Source of the DNA: Limnephilus marmoratus
Taxonomy: Eukaryota > Arthropoda > Insecta > Trichoptera > Limnephilidae
Assembly: GCA_917880885.1 (NCBI GenBank)
Contig: OU862919.1
Location: forward strand, 14,464,001 to 14,528,000
DNA length: 64,000 bases
Direction of reading: 5' to 3'
The position numbers and the translations under genes are program-made. Below are positions 22,960 through 35,149 of this stretch, in pieces. The notes below the pieces were generated by a model that worked only from the letters and a program-made list of their open reading frames with translations, ran no database searches and was not told the DNA's origin. Each line of letters starts with the position of its first letter. Position 1 is the first letter of the stretch.

Positions 22960-23890
22960 ATGTGCTATCGGCAGTTTTTACCGAGTGGGACTGTGTTTCC
23001 TGGCGTCGCCAATATTGTCAACCAATACTAAAGCACACCTTAAAAAAATAGTTTTTCGAAAACGATAGTTTTTGTTCATTTAGTATTCAAATTACATTCA
23101 AATATTCAAATTCTTCTTCTTCGATGGCGCTACAGCCCATATCGAGCTGTGGCCTCCTGCAACAGTCGCCTCCAGCTCCTCCTGTCCTCAGCGGCTGACT
23201 TCCAATTTGGTACCTGGAGAAGCTGTGCTGCATCCCCTCTTACTTCGTCTTCCCACCTCAGTCTGGGTCTTCCCACTTTTCTCTTTCCACCTGGGTATCC
23301 AGTCAAAATTCTTTTTGGGATGCGTGTATCCGGCATTCTCTGTATATGCCCAGCCCATCTCAGCCTGAGGAGTCTCATATGTGTTGAGATGCTAGGTGCC
23401 TTATATATATCATACAATTCTGTATTGTGCCGGATGCGCCACTGTTCACCCTCTTTCACGGGTCTACATATTCTTCTCAGCACTTTTCTTTCAAAAGTAT
23501 CCAGCATTTCAGCCATCTTTACCGTCAGTGTCAGCGCCTCACATCTATATGCCAATACAGTTCTAACAATGGTCTTATATGGTTATTTTGGTTTTTCTGT
23601 GGACACTACGTGACTTAAACACTGGCAGCAAAGAGAAGTATGTTTTGTTGGCTGCTGTGATTCTCCTTCTGATTTCTGCTGGATCCTCATTGTTCTCTAT
23701 CAGACTGGAGCCCAGGTAGATGAATTGATCGACCACAAATATTCAAATTACATTTCCATATTCAAACTATATTATTAAATCTATTAACGAATTCTTTCCG
23801 TATTCAAACTATTCCCACTAGATAGTAGTCTGCCGCCATCATAGCATATCTCTTGAATTTCAATATCTTTGTTCGAAATCGAACACTGTC
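22960..23890 (+). repeat. Dispersed repeat interrupted by a LINE
   Basis: Starting at gatgtgctatcggcag and ending near catagcatatctc...gaatttcaatatcttt, this matches 39125-39440 (gatgtgctatctgctg ... gtagcatatctccttc). The copy here is split by the RTE-like LINE at 23113-23735. Type unknown. Positions 22347-22960 are the 3' flank of the gene; no canonical AATAAA was seen there. Confidence 0.55.
23113..23735 (-). mobile_element. RTE-like LINE, 5'-truncated, with 14-bp duplication
   Basis: The minus strand has an open frame for the C-terminus of an RTE-type reverse transcriptase: an upstream FIYLGSSLIENNEDPAEI, then MAYRCEALTLTVKMAEMLD, RLRWAGHIQRMPDTRIPKR and GGKRKVGRPRLRWEDEV. The 3' tail is (GAA)n. 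The insertion is flanked by caaatattcaaatt at 23099-23112 and 23736-23749, a target duplication of RTE size, although the target itself is repetitive (attcaaattac). It lacks the endonuclease and most of the RT. Same family as 12243-12720. Confidence 0.88.
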
Positions 23891-25859
23891 AGTAATCAAA
23901 TAATGGAAAATCTGATTACTGTAGAAAAGCAACTATAGCTGACAATGTTGTATGCATCTAGTCAATTATTTTTATAATATTTTGACAAAGGTTTGTAAAT
24001 ATATAAATATGTACAAATTTTTCAAAAATATTTTGTCTGTACAGCTAACAATTTTGGACATGAAAATTGGTAACTTTGCAAAAGAACTGTTGAAAGAATG
24101 TGTCGTAATATATTTTTCCAATGAAATAAATTGTGGTTCATACAAAATATCACAATAATGTTACATTATTTTTTCTTGTTCTAAAAAACAATAAAAATTT
24201 AAGAACATTTTAGTAGAAAAGAATATTTCACATCTCATTTAAAGTAACCAATTTTTCAGTACTATCGATATATTGTGTGATGTAAAAATTAATGTTTAAT
24301 GAATTTAAAAAAAAAAATCGAAAAAATATGTAGGTTATATAAAAAATCCTATTATCCGTTTGTCTATGAATATATTATTCTAAGAGCTTGGTAAAAGGCT
24401 TTAAAAATAGATATTTTTATTTTGGAATATTTGATTGCAAAAAAAAAAATTTAATTTTCAATACCTGAACCATGTTTTCTTGCTGGAACCATGTGACTAT
24501 GTTTAAGTATTTCGATGTTTGGAAGGATTCATATGAAAAAAATGCCTCACTTACGCTTTGCAAACAGAAAATATTATATATTGAAAAATTAATAGTTTCC
24601 TAAACTTCAAAAAATCTAATATTTTGATTATGTAAAAGAGTACCAACGGCATGTGCTTTTGCGATACAATAAAAAATCTATTGTTTCGCAAACACACATG
24701 CGGTTCGTTCCATTTTACATAGCAAAATAGTATAGTTTTTTCATGGACTGGTGTGTTATGCAAAAGGAAAACTATTGTTTATTTTTTTCAAATAAAGCTG
24801 AATTATGATTATTTCTGTCTTGCAAAGTTTAAATGAGGAATATTTTCATTTATATCCATCCAAAAATTAAAACACTTACAATAGTCGCTTGGTTCCCTTA
24901 CTCTACACAACATATTTGTTACCAAAGAATTCAAGAAATCATTATCAAACTGAAAATACTGTGAAACCCTCATTTTTTCGGTCCCTTGGCCCAAAATTGG
25001 CTCAATTTTTCCCACATATAAGGTTTTCTTGCTTAAGAAGTTTGTTTTTTCCGGTCCCTTGGAAAACTTCTTAACAGGGTTTCACGGAAGTTTGATAATG
25101 ATTTCATAAAATATGCTAGATTAATTAGATTAAGCAAATTAAATGTTAGTTTTATTTTTACTATTAGCCTAGATATTAATGTGGATAGTCATACTTATAA
25201 GCAAATGAATGTAAATAATTACCATAAAGACCACTTTCTTTATGGGTAAATTTTAAAGAGTAACCCGACCCCTGAGTCAATTATAAAGTTGTTATAAACA
25301 CGAAAAAGATATTTTGGTTTCGAAATATCGAAATACTATGTTCAATTTTTAGCTGTTAATGCTTTTTCTTAGCTTTTAAAAACAACATTGCTTGAAGAAA
25401 AGGAAAAATTAGAAATTAAAACAAAAACTACCTTTAATTTAATATTTTCTAAAATGTACATATTTGTGTATATTTAACTCTTATTTTTTATATTACAATA
25501 AAAAATAAAAAAATGATAATAATTATTGTATCATATCATTGGCGTCACTTCAAAATACCATTCTAAACCGGCCAATATTATGCTAAATATTTGAAAAAAA
25601 AACAATTATTTTAAAACATGTTAGTACTTACCTACCCCATCAATTGTAAAATAATTATATTAATAAATAAGCACTTTTATTAAAAATTATGATATATACA
25701 ATAAGTAAGTATTAGCGTAGAGAGAACTCAAATGATGTGATACTTAAAATCATATTACAGGCATCTTATCGAAATCGAACATTGTTTACATGTATTTAAA
25801 AAATTAAGATAAAATGTTAATGGAGAAAAAGCGACTTAACAGACAGACCTCAATTGATA

Positions 25860-26960
25860 AAATTAAACATTTAGTGAATCATTTAAAAGTAAATTTGCGA
25901 TCCCTCAAGGAACGGTCCATGGACCATTATTATTTCAAATATATTATGTAAAAAACATTATCCAACAGAAAATTAACAGTGAATTACTCTCTAATGCAGA
26001 TGATACTGAAATAATAATTAAAGATTCAACATGGGAACTAGTTAACAAATTCTCATATGAAGATATTACCGGAATAAATAAACCCAGAATCTATCCATTT
26101 TTATTTTTGTAATATTTACTTCAAAAGTTAGTTTCTCAGGCCAAAAATATGGGATTTTTTTTGAAGAGCTGTTCTGGGAAAACTTCTAAAGAGCTAACTG
26201 GTCAGTGGCTGAGATGGCATCACGTTTGGGTCCCACCAAGGCATTCTGTATTCAATTCCTCGGCTGGCTGAGTCCTCCATCATGACACAAGTAACATTTT
26301 CCACTCACCGTGGTGGTAGTAGGAGATTTTTCAAATATGTTCAGGTTATTCGTGACCCGGGAATGTATGACTTTCTTTTAAAAAAAAATCCACGAAGAAA
26401 CTGTAAACAACGTGATTTTTAACATACTAAAATCAACGCTTGTTCTGAAATTAAATACCTTGGTGTAATCATTGACCAAAATCTGTGGAACATTCACGTT
26501 CCAGAGCATAAGAAAATGTACCTATATAATATGTATTTGTTAGGTTAAGAAATGTGAAATTAATAAAAAATGTGTACTATGCCCTTGTTCGCTCTTTGCT
26601 TATCTATAGCATTATAGGCTGGGGTGGAACTTATAAAAACAAATATACTCAATAAAAGTTTCACAAAGAATAATCATAAAATTAATTCTTAAACACAATT
26701 ATACCTTCTCATTAAAATCACTTTTTAAACTGTTCCCACTACCAATGTCGAAGACATATTTAAGCAAGTTTCTATTTTTAAAATGTGTAAAGAAAAAAAT
26801 GTCAAAGAGAATCAGGAGTACCACAAACTTGTGAAAAATTAAAACCCATTTATAACACCTAATTTTAAAATAACCCATATGCAATACTGTTAGCCATAAA
26901 AAATTACAATAATCTCCCAAATGAAATGGGCTGCATTATTGACAAATCTGAGGAAATAAA
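25860..26960 (+). mobile_element. Decayed LINE reverse-transcriptase fragment
   Basis: Around 25905-26080 the plus strand reads as PQGTVHGPLLFQIYY and then NADDTEIIIKD, matching the RT motif-B region and the (F/Y)ADD catalytic box of a Jockey/CR1-type LINE (here NADD). Further downstream (26430-26650) fragments such as IKYLGVIIDQ follow in shifting frames. A SINE-like insertion splits it at about 26205-26370. It carries many frameshifts and stops and is not functional. Confidence 0.65.
26205..26370 (+). mobile_element. tRNA-derived SINE-like repeat, copy 1
   Basis: This matches the repeat at 58650-59030. It has an A-box-like tggctgagatgg and a B-box-like ttcaattcc about 45 bases later, then gtggtggtagtaggagattt and attcgtgac...gggaatgta. 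It sits inside a decayed LINE. It is probably a Pol III-transcribed SINE; the parent tRNA cannot be assigned. Confidence 0.6.
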
Positions 26961-27727
26961 ATATATATAATTTTTTTTTAAAACTTACATAAAATACAAA
27001 AAAATCATACAAAAAATTAGGACAGGTTGTTTAAAAAAATTTTAACAATTCATCAAATATTTTAAGTTAATTTTCACATTCTGTGTAAGTTCTATCTTAA
27101 CAACCCACTCTCATAAGAATCCAATTCAATTCCATTTCAAGAAGTCAATCTGAAAGTAAAATGGCGGCTTTCTAATCAGGTAGAAGAGCTCCTCTTTTCT
27201 GATAGTAAGAATGGTGACATTATTACCTTATCAGACACAAGAGCCCCTCTCTTCCGATGAGGTATTTTTATATACCTATATGTAAGACTAATAATGCCCT
27301 TAATTATAATATTTTTGTAAAACATATGTATAAGTACATAAATGTAACTCATATTTTTTTTATATTACAATTAAAAAATAAAAATGTTTATTAAGTATAA
27401 AATGGTAATATAAAAAATAATCATATTAAATTTAAGTTTTATTCTGAATCACTAATTCCTAGAAGTGATATATGTTGATTTGAAAGAAAACTGATATCAC
27501 CATTTTACACAAGACATTTTGACTCCAAGAAAGGCCAATGAAATTGATTATCTAAATGGGAAAGAGTTCTGACATTTGATGAATTTCACCAGAAGTAAGG
27601 AAAAAATTGAGTTCACTTTCGGCACGCCCACAATACTCTTCCATTGGTTTATCTCTTGTGATGTGTGCATATGTGCTAAGACGGATGATATAATGTAAAA
27701 GTAACTATTTAATAGATATGATGCATG

Positions 27728-27900
27728 CATGTAGAGTAGTGATGGGTCATGATGCATTTTGTCAAGAGTGGGAATCATGACGCCAACTCAAAAGAGTCAC
27801 TCTATTGAGCGACGACGCATCTAATCACAGTGTGTCATGAACATGTCGTGTTCGCCTGCTATGTCACAGTATGTCGTGACTCACTCTGGTAAACCGTACC
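27728..27900. other. Mixed-composition segment, possible element end
   Basis: A tagtgatgggtcatgatgc start resembles hAT-type termini and is followed by repeated gtcatga/gtcgtga words, but no partner terminus was found. The stretches 26961-27727 and 27901-28512 show only AT-rich sequence without a supported gene. Confidence 0.25.
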
Positions 27901-28512
27901 TACTGTACCACAACACAATGAGCTGCTAGGTAATAAGTGTAGGAACACATTCGGACTTAGCTAATTTTAACAGCGCCATTTTTTTTTCTGAAATATCACC
28001 AGAAAAGCGCCTTTTCTGTGCTCTTTGAACCGCAACTTGTAATAATGTATATAAAATAAAAGAAATGGGTAGATACAAAAATAATTTTTATTGCAAAATA
28101 TTCAAAGAAGGATGTTTCTTTATTAAGACATAATACTAGTTCATAATATTAACCTGCAAAATGTACAAGTAGGTACATGTAATGATTTAGGTATTAATGC
28201 GATATTTTAAAGAGATAAGATAATTCAAGTTTTTAAAATAAATTGTAAAAGTAAATAATAATGATCACTTATTATTACAAATTTATATTTAAAAATAACA
28301 AAAAGAGAGTCACAGCTCAATTATGCCGTGGTACGGTCTACCGGAAGTTGTGGGATCACGACACCTCCAAAAGAATAGGCACAATTATAAGGCACGTTCA
28401 TGAACAACTAATGATTAATGTACGTGGTATGGTCGAATGTGTTGTTTAATTAATCACCCCATCATCATTGGATAATTATTATTGGTCATCCACTGCTACT
28501 TTCAAACGGTTT

Positions 28513-28854
28513 TCAATATTCTCTAATTTGATTATCTTCTGTCTCTCATTGCAATATTCTCTAATTTGATTGTCTTCTGTCTCTCATTGCAATATTCTCT
28601 AATTTGATTATCTTCTGTCTCTCATTGCAATATTCTCTAATTTGATTGTCTTCTGTCTCTCATTGCAATATTCTCTAATTTGATTATCTTCTGTCTCTCA
28701 TTGCAATATTCTCTAATTTGATTTTCTTCTGTCTCTCATTGCAATATTCTCTAATTTGATTATCTTCTGTCTCTCATTGCAATATTCTCTAATTTGATTA
28801 TCTTCTGTCTCTCATTACAATATTCTCTAATTTGAGTATCTTCTGGTACTTCAT
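28513..28854. repeat. 38-bp minisatellite, ~9 copies
   Basis: A unit of 38 bp starting gcaatattctctaatttgat and ending cttctgtctctcatt is repeated head to tail about nine times from about 28513. The central copies differ only at an A/G/T position (gattatc, gattgtc, gattttc). The first and last copies are slightly diverged. The near identity suggests recent expansion by slippage or unequal exchange. Confidence 0.95.
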
Positions 28855-28919
28855 TATTTTACCTCTTGGAAATTAGTGTATATGTTTCCTATCAATAATG
28901 TAAGCAATTATGGAAAACT

Positions 28920-29150
28920 ATATATTTTAAACACTCCTGAAAGACTGGAAGGTACTCTCAGTAACACTGGTCGGGAGAACGGTATTTTATTATGTGAATA
29001 CCACAAAATACCAGAGCCAGTGAGACCATGGTATCCCCAATTACAGTATGATGTGAGACTGGGGATATCGGAGAGGGGAAGGATATGAGGAAAAGGAATA
29101 TCCTGAAAAGGGGAAGTTCCTGGCCATTAGCCTAAAGCCTTTTCAAGCAA
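28920..29150 (+). mobile_element. SINE-like repeat copy (diverged)
   Basis: The segment gagccagtgagaccatggta, tccccaatta..., gagaggggaaggatatg..., tcctggccatt and aaagccttttcaag follows the layout of the repeats at 39955-40915. Its left part is uncertain. Confidence 0.55.
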
Positions 29151-29356
29151 TGTTTCATTTCTAATGATGGTATTTCATCAAAGCAATACTGAGAACATCT
29201 TCCTCTCCGTAACGAGCCGCAAATTATACTGTGTAATATATTAAATGATAATTAATTGTAATATGCATACATACCAAAAATTACTTAAGTATTTAATTAA
29301 ATATCAACGGTATAAATATACCATAAAAATAATATGTGCTAGTGTATTTTAAGTAT

Positions 29357-29703
29357 AGTCAATTCCGGTTAATTGGGACACATGAGGACCCAAATAAGCA
29401 GCTCTCCCAAATAAGTGAAGTTTCTTCTTCTTCTTCTTCAATATTTTTTTATTTTTCTTCTTCTTCCTATTTTTTTTTTTTTTGCATTTTGTTTTTTTCC
29501 TGTTAAGCACTTGCATACTACTTACTAACAACGTATGCAAGGACACTGGAGGTCTAGATTCGTTCAAAATAAATAAATGTAGCTTCGTTTAACAAAAAAA
29601 TTAGAATCTTGCGAGAGCCTTGAAGGAGTAACCATCTGTTACTTATACCAGGGTGGGTAAGAGGTGGATAACCTCCACTGTCCCAATTAACCGGAATCGA
29701 CTG
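29357..29703. mobile_element. pogo/Tigger-like MITE
   Basis: The ends are agtcaattccggttaattgg (left) and, in reverse complement, agtcgattccggttaattgg (right), continuing ggaca on both sides. GGTTAATTGGGAC-type termini are reminiscent of pogo/Tigger-related elements, a family-level guess. The interior has (CTT)n and poly-T tracts and no transposase. A TA target duplication is not clean. Confidence 0.6.
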
Positions 29704-31612
29704 AATAAATAAGTTAGTTTTGTGTGGTTCCATAAAATGTATATATATATGCCCCATTAGCTCCGTCCTGGTACCGCAAAGTGTGCAAGCACGCATCAAA
29801 CAATAGTTGAATTTTAAAGAAGCGGAATATTATTACTTCACAATTAAATTTGTTTCCCTTTCGTGCGAAAAAAAACTTGCCTGGGAACTTTCTCGAATGC
29901 TAGGAGCTCGGTGTATAGACAGGGCTATTTATGTGAATTTAAAAAAAGCCCATTCAACTATTACTATAAAATTAGATATTTTTTGATTCAATAAAGAAAT
30001 GTACTACTTAAATAAAAATAAAATATTTTTAAATTTTCACAAACCCAAACAGTACAAAACCCTTCTTATGATTGTACATTATTTTTATAAGAATTTGTCC
30101 AAATTTGTGCCAATATTGGCAAATACATAAACTAAGAAAAACCATTGCAAAATTCTGTTTATAGCTCTGATATAAAAATTGAACTCTAAGCTACGAAATG
30201 TCCAAGCAATCAGAACACAATAAAGAATTCACAGGGGTAGCAAATAAATACTATCGTTAAAAAAATATAATGAAACTTTTTTTAAAAATCAATATTTTAT
30301 TAAAATTTACAAACACTTTTGAAAATGCAAATATTTATTTAGTTTTTAAATTTGTCTAAAAACAAAACCCCGAATTTTATAGAAATTTTTTTCAAATGGC
30401 ATATTTTTAAATACATCTATTTGATTTTCGACTCTGTTTTCATAAATGAATGAATGGAAATCTTGGAAGAGGAAATGACCCACTTCCCGACATATGATCG
30501 AGCTGAAACTCAGCAGATAGAATCGTTATTGATGACTATGCATTCTGTCAACTTTTCTCTGAAATTGCCTACTAGCAGGCCCAAGAGATGGCGCAACTAG
30601 GTCGAAAATTGAAAATAGGTGTATTATAATAATTAAAAAAAACATTTTTTTACAGGTAGATTTTTTCAAAACAATATAACACTGTGTTTAAATTAATTAC
30701 GTTTACATTATAATTGTGTTATTAATAAATAATATTTAACTGTATGTGTCGATGTGCTAAAAATAAATAAATACTATTTTAAAACCATCATGTCGTTTTT
30801 CTTCATTTCCTGCATAGATAATAGAAACAAGGGAGATGGGTGCACGCACAAAAGTGTCACTATTATCATTCACCTATACTACTGCTTCTCATGTCCCGTC
30901 TTTGCTTCTACCTACACATCAAAGCTATAACTTTCGTTGTATAGTCACATTGATAGTTTTTGCAGTTTGTTGTAAACTCGGAGACAGCCTGCATGTTTCC
31001 ATGCCATACCCTTTGTCAGTGGCGGATTTACCAGCAGGCTGAGTAGGCTTGAGCCTAGGGCGGCGGATTTTAGGGGGCGGCAAATTTGCCCCAAAAAAAT
31101 TTATTGGGCTAAAGTTCGGTTTATGGGGGAAATTCCTAAAAAATAAAACTAGTTATTTTTATACTAATTTTGGGTCGGGGAATCCGAATCTGAAAGAATT
31201 AGGCGGCGGAAACCAATATTAACTGAGTTACACGACTTTAAAATTTTTTTATACACGCACAGGAAAATAGTCATTTTGTAAGCATTCTGATTCCTACAAA
31301 ATCAAACTAGTTATTTTTATACTAACTATGGGCCGGGGAATCCGAATCTGAAAGAATTAGGCGGCGGCAAACAATATTAACTGAATTACACGACTTTAAA
31401 ATTTTCCATACACACGCATGAAAATATTCATTTCGGAAGCTGATTTTGATTTGACATACGTAGTACAAAGACCATAGAAAACAAGATAACATAGATGTTT
31501 TTACCACACAAAATTAAGTGTTGCCATTAACCAGTAATATCAATAACGTAAAATAAAATGTTTATATTTTAAGTACTTATTTTTAATAAATTTTACTCAC
31601 TTTTGTATCACA

Positions 31613-32341
31613 AACCATGTTACACAAACCTAGCGTAGCCGTTAAACTACTTGAAAACAGGGATGTTTTTTAAAATTGACGCGAGCAGGCGGTATAAAGG
31701 GGCACAAACCATGTTACACAAATCTAGCGTTAGGTTAGGTTAGGGACGTGAGCAGGCGGTATAAAAGGGCACAAACCATGTTACACAAACCTAGCGTTAG
31801 GTTAGGTTAGGTTAGGTTAGGTTAGGTTAGGGACGTGAGCAGGCGGTATAAAGGGGCACAAACCATGTTACACAAACCTAGCGTAGCCGCTAAACTACTT
31901 GAAAACGTAGGCTGTTTTTTTAAATTGACGCGAGCAGGCGGTATAAAGGGGCACAAACCATGTTACACAAACCTAGCGTAGCCGCTAAACTACTTGAAAA
32001 CGTAGGCTGTTTTTTAAATTGACGCGAGCAGGCGGTATAAAGGGGCACAAACCATGTTACACAAACCTAGCGTAGCCGCTAAACTACTTGAAAACGTAGG
32101 CTGTTTTTTTAAATTGACGCGAGCAGGCGGTATAAAGGGGCACAAACCATGTTACACAAACCTAGCGTAGCCGCTAAACTACTTGAAAACGTAGGCTGTT
32201 TTTTTAAATTGACGCGAGCAGGCGGTATAAAGGGGCACAAACCATGTTACACAAACCTAGCGTAGACGCTAAACTACTTGAAAACGTAGGCTGTTTTTTT
32301 AAATTGACGCGAGCAGGCGGTATAAAGGGGCACAAACCATG
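31613..32341. repeat. ~95-bp tandem array with TTAGG blocks
   Basis: Units start aaccatgttacacaaac, with starts near 31613, 31706, 31774, 31861, 31956, 32050, 32145, 32240 and 32335, and carry gacgcgagcaggcggtataa. The right-hand units are almost identical. Two of the left-hand units have their middle replaced by TTAGG repeats. Similar sequence occurs at 55050-55330. Confidence 0.92.
31796..31831. repeat. Interstitial (TTAGG)n block
   Basis: Seven GTTAG units in a row occur here, with a three-unit block at 31729-31744. TTAGG is the canonical insect telomere repeat. Here it lies inside a tandem array within a transposon, so it is not a chromosome end. Confidence 0.8.
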
Positions 32342-33224
32342 ATATAGGGATTAATATTTTTGAGAGCTGGTAACACTGCTGGCACATGTTTTTCTAGATT
32401 TCTTGTTTATCTATGATTTTGTACTGAATGTGTCAAATTCAGCTTCAGAAATGAATATTTTCATGTGCGTGTGTATAGAAAATTTTAAAGTCGTTTAATT
32501 CAGTTAATATTGCTTGCCGCCGCCTAATTCTTTCAGATTCGGATTCCCCGGCCTAAAGTTAGTATAAAAATAACTATTAGTTTGATTTTGTAGGAATCAG
32601 AATGCATCCAAAATGTCTATTTTCCTGTATGTGTATAAAAATTTTTAAAGTCGTGTAACTCAGTTAATATTGCTTTCCGCCGCCTAATTCTTTCAGATTC
32701 GGTTTTTCCGGCCCATAATTAGTATAAAAAAATAAAAATTATTTTTTACGAATTTCCCCCACAAACCGAATTTTTTCCATTTATTGTCTTACAGAAATAA
32801 AAAATAAATAAATACCTAAATGTTATTAGATTTCACCACTTAACTTAACCTGTCAAAGTGGGGAAATTGACGTTTGTCAATCTGCTAATACTTTTTTATA
32901 CTACGTATTTGCGTAGGTAGTCTTATTTGGAGCGCGGTTCGGGAACGAATGACATGAGACATGACCATTCGTTAACACTGTTAACAGTGTCTGGCCGAAA
33001 TGAAAGCGCGGGCGCGCGGCGTGAGCGTTGAGCATTGAGTTCGGGAGTTGCTAACTCTGCGTCTTTTTACGTAGATCTACGTATTTTATGTCCTTCCTGC
33101 ACATCTACTAACTTCAGTCCCAGAATCTACGAATTTTCTTTTAATTTGTACAAATTTGCAAAGTAACATAACACATGAGGCTGAAGAAGCATATTTTCTG
33201 TTACTTTACATAAAAAAAAACGGT

Positions 33225-33332
33225 GGCGCCCCCGTCTGCGGGACAAATTATGTGGCGCGGACTCCAACTAACGTTCTATTTCATACTATGAATGAGTCCA
33301 CGCCACATAAGAAGTCCCGGGGCGCTAGTTTC
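33225..33332. repeat. Short imperfect hairpin
   Basis: The left arm (ggcgcccccgtctgcgggac, then attatgtggcg) pairs imperfectly with the right arm (acgccacataagaagtcccg, then gggcgc), about 40 bases each. It lies inside the 31017-34826 element and may be a small nested insertion. Confidence 0.5.
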
Positions 33333-35149
33333 GGGGGGGTATAACTCCGATCCAAATTTTCGACAGAAGTACCGAATTCAAAAGAAGAAATAATATCCGT
33401 CGTTGTGTTACGTCACAAGTCTGGCAACCAATGGGAAACCTTTATTTCTGTGGTTTATTAAATTGAAAAAAATATTTTTTTTATATTTTGGTGGAAAGCA
33501 GTCACTTTGTGGTTTTGACATAAATTGAAATAAAACAATAACTTTGTTTGTAACCACGATTTTTTAAAATACCGACCGGTTTCGCTTATCACAAACATCT
33601 TCAGGGTATAAAATTAAACTGATAAAAAAATATGCATTCTGCTTATCGTATAATGTACGAAGTAATTGTTTTATTTTTTAACAATGGTTAAGAGATCTAG
33701 GTATTTGTCCATAATATTATGTATATCTCTCTCTCTCTTTAAATAAATTGTATAATAAAATACTCGTTTTATTCAGTTTCACCTTAACCTAACTTCTTCA
33801 TTTCACCCAGAAAAAAAATACATACGTAGATCTACTAACTTTTCATATGCAACTTTTACTAATTCTACATAATTTTCTAGTCTGGCCTACGTATTTTACA
33901 AAATCCGAGTTCATTCATATTGTGTACGAGTGGTTTCCTATGATGTTATACTATGATCCCTAGTTTACATTCATTCCAATAACGGAAAAATCTGATATAA
34001 TGAAGACAATAATTAATGGTACCTACACATACACAAGCCGTGTTATTCCATGCAAGTTGCAATTTCATTGACAAAAAAATTAATATGATTATGAACTACA
34101 CGGAGAAAAATATTATACTGAAAATAGTTATCTTTTTTTTTAAATAGTGATAATATTCAGTTTTTAAGGTTGAATCAGGAATAAAATGTAACAATAATTA
34201 TCAAGCTTCAGCAAAAATTATATTTCTCAAGTTACCAAACTTTACTTACGGGAAATTCAAAAACTTACAAACCGGCTTAGTAAATTTTCAAACTATTTAT
34301 CTGTTTTTGGCAACCATATATCAAAAATTAGTACAAGTATTCTTATATAGTTTAATAATTGTTTAGAAACTGTGCACTTATTTTTTAATCCAATGATGTT
34401 AAATATCAGTATCTTCACTTGCTTACTAGAAATTGAGCAAGTTTAAAAATTTCCGCCAACTTGCAAATTTTTGTAAATCCTTTTACAATCAGTTTCCACT
34501 GAAATAATAAATGAATAATGTTTGTAAATAATCAATTACAACAATAACATACAATTTTATGTGTAACGGAAATTACAGGATGACGGAAGGAATAAAATTA
34601 CAAAAACTACATAATACGTATCCTGAAAGTCTCTAGCCACCCCCCCCCCCCCTTCCCCTAAGATGGATAATTTAAACCGTTAATTTGGCCCGCCTGTGAT
34701 TTTAAACCGTTAATTTGGCCCGACTGTTGAAAAAAGTTGGGCAGCCTTGGTGTAGGGTATCGAAGGTCAGAAGGGGCGGCAAAATTTGAATAGCCTACTG
34801 GCGGCAAATGTGTAAATCCGCCACTGCCCTTTGTTTGTATTATCTATGGTTTCCTGGTAGTATTGGGCTAATGGATATTCAAAATGAAACTAAAGACACA
34901 TGTATACAAAATTTTATTAGCAAAAGTAATGGTTTATTATTTATATAATGTACATACATTTTAAAAATGGATTGCATATAGATGATAGACGAAATAAATT
35001 AAAGTAAAATAGCAAACAAAATATTAATATTATACGCAGATAGAAAGAAGGTAACAAAGGTAAGTTCATCTAATTATAAATAGGTATATTATATTCAGTA
35101 TAGTAAGATTACTATTATTATTATTGTGTTAGGAATGGGAAATGTCTAC

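Larger units (their letters stand above)
31017..34826. mobile_element. 3.8-kb hAT-like element with palindromic core
   Basis: The ends are CAGTGGCGGATTTAC and its exact reverse complement, flanked by a perfect 8-bp duplication, ccctttgt (31009-31016 and 34827-34834). Both termini suit a hAT transposon. Inside, about 31135-31512 and 32379-32760 form an inverted pair, each arm itself a ~130-170-bp direct duplication with cggggaatccgaatctgaaa. Between the arms is a ~95-bp tandem array with TTAGG blocks. The right half (32760-34826) is AT-rich with small hairpins. No transposase is seen. Confidence 0.85.

Noticed and set aside
23149..23613. 154-codon plus-strand frame
   Set aside because: Antisense to the LINE C-terminal frame at 23130-23555.
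28513..28854. CRISPR array
   Set aside because: Repeats are directly adjacent without unique spacers and the DNA is eukaryotic.
31796..31831. Telomere end
   Set aside because: TTAGG run is short, inside a tandem array within a transposon, with genes on both sides.
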